Source: an uncultured Clostridia bacterium
GTDB lineage: Bacteria > Bacillota > Clostridia > Oscillospirales > Acutalibacteraceae
Length of the DNA stretch: 6,347 bases
Direction of reading: 5' to 3'
Assembly (NCBI GenBank): GCA_946186535.1
Contig: CAMHNT010000128.1
Location: 1-6,347, forward strand
Shown here piece after piece: positions 1 to 4,311 of this stretch. How positions within the stretch are numbered: the stretch's first letter is position 1; each line of letters starts with the position of its first letter. Made by a program: the position numbers and the translations under genes. Below the pieces are notes generated by a model, which was not told the DNA's origin, made no database searches, and saw nothing but the letters and a program-made list of their open reading frames with translations.

Positions 1-285
1 TTCGGGAGCGCAGCTCCCGATGGGTGTGGGCGAAGCCCACACCCAAAATAGCCCCCTCCGGGGAGGGGGTTGGGGGAGGCGAAAGTTTGACGAAAAGATT
101 CAGCTTCCCAGAAAAGCATTCTTCTGGAACGAACGCAGGGTTCGTTCCGGCAGTCCCGATAGGTGCAGGGCAAAGCCCGGTGAAAAGACTAAGCTTAATA
201 GAAAAATATCTTTAACAAAAGATATCCCCCTTCCCTCCCCTCAAGGGGAGGTGTCAGCCGCAGGCTGACGGAGGGGTTGTTAAAA
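1..285. repeat. Intergenic palindromic repeat region, no gene
   Basis: No convincing gene is present. The stretch is packed with short inverted repeats. Stems are at 2-9/13-20 (loop 3), 21-31/35-45 (11 bp, loop 3), 52-59/62-69 (CCCCCTCC against GGAGGGGG), 126-134/140-148 (GGAACGAAC, loop 5), 206-213/218-225, 234-241/244-251 (CCTCCCCT) and 253-259/263-269 (GTCAGCC). The right part, with its CCTCCCC, GTCAGCC and GGAGGGG blocks, resembles from memory a repeat found in many copies between genes of gut Clostridia. I could not check copy number. Positions 91-120 and 181-210 also match at 21 of 30 bases, exactly 90 bp apart, suggesting internal duplication. The region directly abuts the spoVAC stop codon and may continue left of the window. 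It could form the 3' untranslated part of the spoVAC transcript. Confidence 0.7.
201..225 (-). terminator. Possible terminator downstream of spoVAC
   Basis: Read on the minus strand, ATATCTTT and AAAGATAT form an 8-bp stem around a 4-nt loop, followed directly by TTTTTC. It lies about 60 nt past the spoVAC stop. The stem is AT-rich and therefore weak, so termination is only a possibility. The GC-rich hairpins closer to the stop have no T-run behind them. Confidence 0.35.
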
Positions 286-729
286 TTAACCCATGTTTGC
301 TATCGCAAGTATCAGTCCGTAGACCACGCCTGCGAGCGTTCCGTAGACTATGACCGGTCCTGCTATTATGAACATTTTCGCTCCGAGTCCCGTTATATAT
401 CCTTCGGATTTGAATTCGATTGCGGGAGCGGCTACGGAGTTTGCAAAACCGGTTATCGGTACGAGAGTTCCGGCGCCAGCGTGTTTTGCTATCTTTTCAT
501 AGACGTCGATTGCTGTCAGAAATACCCCTATGAATACGAGCGTAATAGACGTCCATGTCCGCGCATTCGTTTCGGTTGCGCCGAGGTACATGTACAAAGT
601 CGTGAATCCCTGTCCTATCGTGCAGATGATTCCGCCCACAAGAAACGCCATGAGGCAGTTTCTGAAGAGCTTGCTGTCGGGCGATTTTTCTTTTGTGAGC
701 TTTGAGTATTCGTTCTGGGAAATTTTCAT
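286..729 (-). CDS. spoVAC: Stage V sporulation protein AC (SpoVAC)
   Basis: This is a 147-residue membrane protein of the SpoVA complex. The complex sits in the inner forespore membrane, takes up Ca-dipicolinic acid during sporulation and releases it at germination; B. subtilis SpoVAC also behaves as a mechanosensitive channel. Family hallmarks are FLVGGIICTIGQ (residues 29-40) and AGAGTLVPITGFANS (84-98), the latter followed by an AAPAIEFKSEG segment (100-110). Hydrophobic segments lie at about 25-48, 59-76, 85-105 and 118-143, behind a polar N-terminus. Length matches the roughly 150 residues usual for the family. I chose ATG 729 because AAAGAGG lies just upstream on the minus strand and the protein then begins MKISQNEYSK. 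The frame stays open to 846, but that extension is basic, low-complexity and unlike SpoVAC. The family usually has spoVAD immediately downstream; here 285 bp of repeats follow. A forespore promoter candidate lies at 786-815. Confidence 0.93.
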   Translation of the reverse strand: MKISQNEYSKLTKEKSPDSKLFRNCLMAFLVGGIICTIGQGFTTLYMYLGATETNARTWTSITLVFIGVFLTAIDVYEKIAKHAGAGTLVPITGFANSVAAPAIEFKSEGYITGLGAKMFIIAGPVIVYGTLAGVVYGLILAIANMG

Positions 730-758
730 TTTTATAACCTCTTTGATTAAGTTTTTCG

Positions 759-772
759 GACCGGAACCGGTC
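759..772. promoter_or_regulatory. Inverted repeat in the spoVAC leader
   Basis: GACCGG-AA-CCGGTC is a 6+2+6 inverted repeat between the candidate forespore promoter and the spoVAC ribosome binding site. It stands out as a GC-rich island in AT-rich surroundings. It could be an operator for a dimeric regulator, or a 5-bp stem with a tetraloop in the mRNA. No regulator can be named. Confidence 0.3.
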
Positions 773-785
773 TTTATATTTATTT

Positions 786-815
786 TATTATTCCGGATTT
801 TTCTTGTAATATACA
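786..815 (-). promoter_or_regulatory. Candidate sigma-G/sigma-F forespore promoter for spoVAC
   Basis: On the minus strand TGTATA (815-810) is followed by a 17-nt spacer and AATAATA (792-786). This is close to the B. subtilis sigma-G pattern (TGHATA, 17-18 nt, CATAHTA), with one mismatch in the -10 box. The overlapping CGGAATAATA also fits the sigma-F -10 pattern apart from its first base. The -10 box ends 56 nt before the ATG at 729, giving a leader of about 50 nt. In B. subtilis the spoVA operon is transcribed by sigma-G, so context supports it. The match was made by eye and such AT-rich patterns can occur by chance. Confidence 0.5.
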
Positions 816-915
816 TATATCCGGGGGTTGTTTTGCCATACCGCACAAGTGTTCTGACATTTTTAGTCAGTATTTAAAACAAATTGTAAAATTAAAAATT
901 TTGTCTTTTTTATGC

Positions 916-944
916 TTTATTTTGGAGCGGAATTGTTGTATAAT
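916..944 (+). promoter_or_regulatory. Possible promoter for the cysteine desulfurase gene
   Basis: A perfect TATAAT lies at 939-944. The best -35 candidate at 17-nt spacing is TTTATT (916-921), only a 3 of 6 match to TTGACA. The box ends two bases before the left end of the MITE-like element, so a transcript from here would start inside that element and carry it as a leader of roughly 280 nt before the desulfurase start. The strong -10 and weak -35 make this a moderate call. Confidence 0.4.
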
Positions 945-945
945 A

Positions 946-1198
946 TTAAGGTAACACCGCATAAAGACCGCCTGACGGTACCCCAAGGGCATTTGCAGCA
1001 CAATCCAATCAGTCTGCGCCTTGCGGCTTGACTTCTTGGTGTGCTGCGGGCACCCTGCACCGAATCTGCTTGATCTTTTTCCGTCATAGTACACAAAACT
1101 CCCTTGAAATACGACAGTATTCCTGCGGTCGTTTTATGCACTCTGACAAAAAATCTACTGCGCATCTTCGGCACAATCTCTGTGCGGTATTGCCTTAA
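946..1198. mobile_element. MITE-like element with terminal inverted repeats
   Basis: The ends are inverted copies of each other: 946-966 and the reverse complement of 1178-1198 agree at 17 of 21 bases (TTAAGG-AA-ACCGCA-AG). The 253-bp interior is structured, with a nested stem at 995-1001/1041-1047 (GCAGCAC), inner arms AGTC/GACT and GCC/GGC, and smaller hairpins at 1111-1115/1128-1132 and 1171-1175/1181-1185. No transposase is encoded. The two minus-strand open frames through it look like spurious by-products of the repeat; from memory, near-identical short 'hypothetical proteins' occur in Ruminococcus genomes, which would fit a multi-copy non-autonomous element. No clear target-site duplication is visible. 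Its right end is 32 bp from the desulfurase start, so it occupies that gene's leader. Confidence 0.72.
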
Positions 1199-1216
1199 AT
1201 GGTATTTTTGAATTGC

Positions 1217-1223
1217 AGGAGGT
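1217..1223 (+). promoter_or_regulatory. Ribosome binding site fixing the TTG start at 1231
   Basis: AGGAGGT lies 7 nt upstream of TTG 1231. An in-frame TTG at 1213 would place the binding site inside the gene, so 1231 is preferred. The protein then begins MEIYLDNSATT, the canonical N-terminus of NifS/IscS-type desulfurases. Confidence 0.85.
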
Positions 1224-1230
1224 GTTCGGG

Positions 1231-2367
1231 TTGGAAATCTATCTCGACAACAGTGCAACAACCCGGATATGCTCCGAGGCTGTTCGGAAGATGACTTATG
1301 TCATAAACAATATTTACGGAAATCCTTCCTCTCTCCATTCGAAGGGGCTTGAAGCGGAGCATGAAATCACGCTCGCAAGAAAAACGATAGCCGATGTTCT
1401 CGGAGTTGATTTCCGTGAGCTTTACTTTACGAGCGGAGGAACGGAAGCAAACAACCTTGCGGTTTTCGGTGCGGCGAGAGCAAAAAGAAGAGTGGGAAAC
1501 AGAATCGTTACGACTGCGGCGGAACATTCTTCGGTTTTCGAAAGCTGTAAGGCGCTTGAGGACGAAGGATTCGAGGTCGTATATCTTGAACCGGACGAAA
1601 GCGGAAATATATCGGAGGAAGATATTTTCAATGCCGTTGACGAAAAGACGGTTCTTGTTTCGGTTATGATAGTGAACAACGAAACGGGTGCGATTTTCCC
1701 TGTGGAGTGTATAAAAAATATAATCAAAAAGAAAAATTCGCCGGCGCTTTTTCACTGCGACGCGGTTCAGGCATTCGGAAAAATTCCCGTGAAGCCCTAC
1801 AGAATCGGATGTGATCTTCTTACGGTTTCTTCCCACAAGATCCACGGTCCAAAAGGCTCGGGGGCGCTGTTCGTGAAAAAGGGAACTTTTATCAGACCTA
1901 TTCTTTACGGCGGCGAGCAGGAGAGGAAAATACGTCCGGGAACAGAGGCGCTTCCGCTGATCTGCGGTTTCGGTGCGGCGGCAGGAGACATCGGTATTAT
2001 ACCGAAAAATCTTCAGGCTGTCGGGGAGCTGAGGGACTACACTCTCGGAAGACTTCGGAAAATTGAGGGAGTTAAGATAAACTCTCCGGAGAACGCGCTG
2101 CCGTACATAATAAATATTTCGGCGGTCGGGGTGAGAAGCGAGACAATGCTTCATTTCCTCGAGAAAAAAGAGATTTATATTTCAAGCGGCTCGGCGTGTG
2201 CGAAGGGGAAAAAGAGTCATGTTCTTTCTTCAATGGGAATTTCTCCGGAGAGAATTGATTCGGCGCTTCGCATAAGCTTTTCGAAGTATTCGTCTAGGGA
2301 AGAAGCGGACGCTTTTCTTTCGGCTCTTGAAGAGGGACTCGGAACGCTTGTTAGGGCGAGGAAGTAA
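1231..2367 (+). CDS. Cysteine desulfurase, NifS/IscS family (NifZ-like partner of ThiI)
   Basis: This PLP-dependent enzyme of 378 residues converts L-cysteine to alanine and holds the sulfur as a cysteine persulfide for transfer. The fold-type I landmarks are all present: YLDNSATT (4-11), SGGTEANN (68-75, phosphate contact), EHS with H99 stacking on PLP, VNNETGA (148-154), CDAVQA with D177, SSHKIHGPKG with Schiff-base lysine K203, and GGEQERKIRPGTE (227-239). SSGSACA carries the catalytic C323 in a group I-type flexible loop. Length is usual for the family. Because thiI is the next gene and its product lacks a rhodanese domain, I infer that this is the dedicated sulfur donor for tRNA 4-thiouridine, like B. 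subtilis NifZ, rather than a general Fe-S desulfurase; no iscU or nifU lies nearby. The gene uses a TTG start with a strong binding site, and a terminator follows 18 bp after the stop. The substrate-channel assignment rests on context. Confidence 0.93.
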   Translation: MEIYLDNSATTRICSEAVRKMTYVINNIYGNPSSLHSKGLEAEHEITLARKTIADVLGVDFRELYFTSGGTEANNLAVFGAARAKRRVGNRIVTTAAEHSSVFESCKALEDEGFEVVYLEPDESGNISEEDIFNAVDEKTVLVSVMIVNNETGAIFPVECIKNIIKKKNSPALFHCDAVQAFGKIPVKPYRIGCDLLTVSSHKIHGPKGSGALFVKKGTFIRPILYGGEQERKIRPGTEALPLICGFGAAAGDIGIIPKNLQAVGELRDYTLGRLRKIEGVKINSPENALPYIINISAVGVRSETMLHFLEKKEIYISSGSACAKGKKSHVLSSMGISPERIDSALRISFSKYSSREEADAFLSALEEGLGTLVRARK

Positions 2368-2384
2368 CGAGTTGGGAAATTTAT

Positions 2385-2409
2385 AAAAATGCCGTGATAC
2401 GGCATTTTT
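2385..2409 (+). terminator. Rho-independent terminator after the cysteine desulfurase
   Basis: AAAAATGCCG (2385-2394) and CGGCATTTTT (2400-2409) form a perfect 10-bp stem with a 5-nt loop, ending in a run of five T. It begins 18 bp after the desulfurase stop. The symmetric A/T tails could let it work in both directions. If efficient, it would uncouple the desulfurase from thiI. Confidence 0.8.
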
Positions 2410-2424
2410 AGGAGTAATATATTG

Positions 2425-2443
2425 TTAAGGGCTTCGCCCTTAA
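2425..2443. repeat. Short hairpin, TTAAGGG arms
   Basis: TTAAGGG (2425-2431) and CCCTTAA (2437-2443) flank CTTCG, giving a compact 7-8 bp stem. It marks the start of the repeat-rich gap between the desulfurase and thiI. There is no T-run directly after it, so it is not a typical terminator. It may be the outer part of the repeat whose core is at 2513-2580. Confidence 0.5.
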
Positions 2444-2512
2444 AGGTCGGGTTATCCGGAAGTTTTTATTTCGCTGAGGGTAGGCTGTTTTTCTTTCAGG
2501 ATTTTTCCGTCA

Positions 2513-2580
2513 GCGACCAAAGGCGCTGCCTTTGGAAACCGCCAGCTTTTTGAAAAAAGCTGGGCAAAAACTTTTACTGT
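2513..2580 (+). repeat. Intergenic repeat, copy 1 (upstream of thiI)
   Basis: The core 2513-2544 matches the reverse complement of 3931-3962 at 31 of 32 bases. The outer ends also agree: 2569-2580 against the reverse complement of 3870-3881, 11 of 12. The copy contains two hairpins: CCAAAGGC/GCCTTTGG (2517-2524/2528-2535) and CCAGCTTTTT/AAAAAGCTGG (2542-2551/2554-2563). The second is terminator-like. The middle differs from copy 2, so the repeat appears modular. It sits in the 289-bp gap between the desulfurase and thiI. Confidence 0.75.
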
Positions 2581-2584
2581 CCTC

Positions 2585-2630
2585 TGTCAAACTTTGTTTT
2601 TTGTCAAACTTTGTTCTTTATCGAACTTTT
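2585..2630 (+). repeat. 17-bp tandem repeat upstream of thiI
   Basis: TGTCAAACTTTGTTTTT (2585-2601) is repeated at 2602-2618 with one change. A partial third copy, TATCGAACTTTT, follows at 2619-2630. It ends 26 bp before the thiI start. It could be slippage-derived filler or repeated binding sites. I see no well-spaced promoter within it. Confidence 0.55.
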
Positions 2631-2656
2631 AAAATAAAATTAAGGAAAAGAAAAGT

Positions 2657-3838
2657 ATGAAAGAAATAATTCTCGTTAAGGTCGGTGAGATTGCGCTCAA
2701 GGGTCTGAACAGAAAGAACTTTGAGGATCTTCTCATCAAGAATATAAAAAGAAAAATCCACAAGCTCGGAAGATTTGAGGTCGTTTCGTCTCAGTCCACG
2801 ATCCGTATCACTCCGCTTGACGACTATATAGATATGGATATGGTCGCTCAGGCGTTGTCGAAGGTTTTCGGTATCGTTACGTTTTCAAGAGCCTGTGTTA
2901 CCGAAAAGGATATAGAAAAAATCAAGGAAGCCGCGGCGGAATATCTGAAGCCCGTTTTCAGCGAAAACGTTTCCTTCAAGGTTGAATCGAAGCGTTCGGA
3001 CAAGAAATTCGCTTACGGTTCGCCCGAAATTTCAAAAATCGTCGGCGGATTCCTTGCGGATACGTTCCCGAATATCACCGTTGACGTCCACAACCCTGAT
3101 GTTGTTGTGACGGTTGAGGTAAGAGATTTTGCGGCATACGTTCACGCAAGCGTAGAAGAGGGCGCAGGCGGTCTTCCGGTTTCGTGCGGAGGAAAGGCGG
3201 CTATTCTTATCAGCGGCGGAATCGACAGTCCGGTGGCGGCATATATGATGGCAAAGCGTGGAATCGAGCTTACGGCGATTCATTTCGCAAGTCCGCCGTA
3301 CACAAGCGACAGAGCCGAGGAAAAGGTTCGTGACCTTCTTGAAATCGTTTCGGACTATGCCGGAAAAATGGATATGTATACGGTTCCGTTCACGAAGATT
3401 CAGGAGGAGATCCAGAAGAATTGTCCCGAGGAGCTGTTTACGATTATTATGCGAAGACTCATGATGAATATTGCTCAGAGGATCGCAGAAAAGGTCGGCT
3501 GTCAGGCGCTCATCACAGGCGAAAGTCTCGGTCAGGTCGCAAGCCAGACGATCGGCGCACTCGCTTGTACCGACGAGGTTGCAGATATTCCTGTTTTCAG
3601 ACCGCTTATCGGCATGGACAAAAAGGATATCATTGAGATATCACAGAAGATAAATACGTTTGAAACCTCATGTCTTCCGTATGAGGACTGCTGTACGGTA
3701 TTTACGCCCCGTCACCCGAGAACGAAGCCGAAGCTTGATCTTGTGAGAAAAGCCGAAGCTCAGATTGACTGGGAGGACATGATCAGCGAGGCGGTTGAGA
3801 ATGTTAAGATAACAAAGATAGGCGAAAGCCGATATTGA
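2657..3838 (+). CDS. thiI: tRNA 4-thiouridine synthase ThiI (no rhodanese domain)
   Basis: This cytoplasmic enzyme adenylates U8 of tRNA and replaces its oxygen with sulfur to give 4-thiouridine, a near-UV sensor. The 393-residue protein has the ThiI order: a ferredoxin-like N-terminal part starting LVKVGEIALKGLNR (6-19), a THUMP domain to about 170, then a PP-loop ATP-pyrophosphatase domain with ISGGIDSPVAAYMM (185-198). TGESLGQVASQT (288-299) and SCLPYEDCCTVFTPRHP (338-354) follow. The C345-C346 pair lies where the family has its catalytic cysteine (E. coli Cys344). The protein ends about 40 residues later, without the rhodanese domain that carries E. coli Cys456, so sulfur must come from elsewhere; the desulfurase just upstream is the obvious donor. 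In E. coli, ThiI also serves thiamine thiazole synthesis; shorter homologues are mainly linked to tRNA. AAGGA at 2642-2646 lies 10 nt before the ATG. Repeats flank the gene on both sides, and no clear promoter is visible directly upstream. Confidence 0.95.
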   Translation: MKEIILVKVGEIALKGLNRKNFEDLLIKNIKRKIHKLGRFEVVSSQSTIRITPLDDYIDMDMVAQALSKVFGIVTFSRACVTEKDIEKIKEAAAEYLKPVFSENVSFKVESKRSDKKFAYGSPEISKIVGGFLADTFPNITVDVHNPDVVVTVEVRDFAAYVHASVEEGAGGLPVSCGGKAAILISGGIDSPVAAYMMAKRGIELTAIHFASPPYTSDRAEEKVRDLLEIVSDYAGKMDMYTVPFTKIQEEIQKNCPEELFTIIMRRLMMNIAQRIAEKVGCQALITGESLGQVASQTIGALACTDEVADIPVFRPLIGMDKKDIIEISQKINTFETSCLPYEDCCTVFTPRHPRTKPKLDLVRKAEAQIDWEDMISEAVENVKITKIGESRY

Positions 3839-3869
3839 TTTTTTGAATAGACCGAGTGCTGTTAAAAAC

Positions 3870-3962
3870 ACAGTTAAAGTTTTGATCCAACTTTTTCAAA
3901 GGCGCCCCAAAGGAAGTGCCCTTGGGGTATTGGCGGTTTCCAAAGGCAGAGCCTTTGGTCGC
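3870..3962 (-). repeat. Intergenic repeat, copy 2 (inverted, downstream of thiI)
   Basis: This is the inverted counterpart of 2513-2580, so thiI lies between two oppositely oriented copies. The 3931-3962 segment matches copy 1 at 31 of 32 bases. Hairpins are CCAAAGGC/GCCTTTGG (3940-3947/3951-3958) and an imperfect one at 3905-3913/3919-3927 (CCCCAA against TTGGGG with one mismatch). The second is absent from copy 1, so this copy is longer in the middle. The 473-bp gap 3839-4311 has no credible gene; its left two-thirds is this repeat plus the two hairpins that follow. Confidence 0.75.
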
Positions 3963-4013
3963 TCGTCGCAACGAACGAAATCCCCTATACTCAAGCCCTC
4001 TGCAAAGGGTGAA

Positions 4014-4044
4014 TTCAAAAACAGTCCGGGGGACTGTTTTTGAA
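4014..4044. terminator. Perfect 14-bp hairpin, terminator-like
   Basis: TTCAAAAACAGTCC (4014-4027) and GGACTGTTTTTGAA (4031-4044) pair perfectly around GGG. The A-run and T-run lie within the stem, as in many bidirectional terminators. It is 175 bp after the thiI stop, the first strong perfect hairpin downstream of thiI outside repeat copy 2. It probably belongs to the repeat cluster, so termination may be a side effect. Confidence 0.55.
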
Positions 4045-4045
4045 G

Positions 4046-4074
4046 AGGGAACGCTCTGGCAGAGAGCGTTCCCT
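4046..4074. repeat. Perfect 12-bp hairpin
   Basis: AGGGAACGCTCT (4046-4057) and AGAGCGTTCCCT (4063-4074) pair perfectly around a 5-nt loop, one base after the preceding hairpin. No T-run follows. It appears to be the outer end of the intergenic repeat cluster, because base composition turns strongly AT-rich right after it. Confidence 0.6.
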
Positions 4075-4205
4075 AAATAGAAGAGAAGCAAGTTTTATAA
4101 TTATTAGTGATTTGTTTAATAGCATAATAGTTTAATTTATATTTTGTTAATCAAAAATTATCAGTATGTTCAGATAAATACAATATGATTTTTAAGATTT
4201 TCGAT

Positions 4206-4211
4206 TATAAT
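4206..4211 (+). promoter_or_regulatory. Possible -10 box for the sortase gene
   Basis: A perfect TATAAT lies in the AT-rich leader, about 100 nt before the TTG start at 4312. No good TTGACA-like box lies 16-18 nt upstream; ATATGA at 4183-4188 is the position match. The remaining AT-rich stretch from 4080 to 4290 shows no gene or recognised RNA element. Confidence 0.35.
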
Positions 4212-4223
4212 ATTGAGTGCTGC

Positions 4224-4250
4224 AAATCTGTCGAAAAATGAGACGGATTT
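4224..4250 (+). promoter_or_regulatory. Hairpin in the sortase gene leader
   Basis: AAATCTGTC (4224-4232) and GACGGATTT (4242-4250) form a 9-bp stem with one T-G pair and a 9-nt loop, followed by two further T. If transcription starts near 4218, the stem lies at the 5' end of the mRNA. It could protect the message or act as a weak attenuator. Confidence 0.3.
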
Positions 4251-4291
4251 TTGTGAGTAACATATTAATTACTGTGCTTCTGCCAAAAAAC

Positions 4292-4300
4292 AAAAGGAGG
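4292..4300 (+). promoter_or_regulatory. Ribosome binding site fixing the TTG start at 4312
   Basis: AAAAGGAGG ends 11 nt before TTG 4312. An in-frame TGA at 4306-4308 rules out any earlier start. The other nearby TTG, at 4305, leads to a frame that stops after 12 codons. The first in-frame ATG is 21 codons further in and has no such site. Confidence 0.8.
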
Positions 4301-4311
4301 TTTTTTGAAAA

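Noticed and set aside
20..268. Short plus-strand open frame in the left repeat
   Set aside because: Made of palindromic repeat DNA, with no ribosome binding site and a low-complexity product.
277..705. 142-residue plus-strand open frame opposite spoVAC
   Set aside because: Shadow of spoVAC with a Cys/Tyr/Arg-rich product and no family match.
730..846. In-frame N-terminal extension of spoVAC by 39 residues
   Set aside because: The extension is basic and low-complexity, lacks SpoVAC similarity, and overlaps the promoter candidate; a good ribosome binding site precedes ATG 729.
867..1261. Two minus-strand open frames in the desulfurase leader
   Set aside because: They lie mostly inside the MITE-like element, have repeat-derived composition, and one overlaps the desulfurase start. 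They are probably spurious frames of the repeat.
1195..2154. 319-residue minus-strand open frame opposite the desulfurase
   Set aside because: Its protein is Arg/Phe/Ser-rich with no recognisable domain and is antisense to a gene with every expected catalytic motif.
4080..4290. Riboswitch or T-box leader before the sortase gene
   Set aside because: The stretch is AT-rich with a single short stem; no T-box motif or known riboswitch core is visible.
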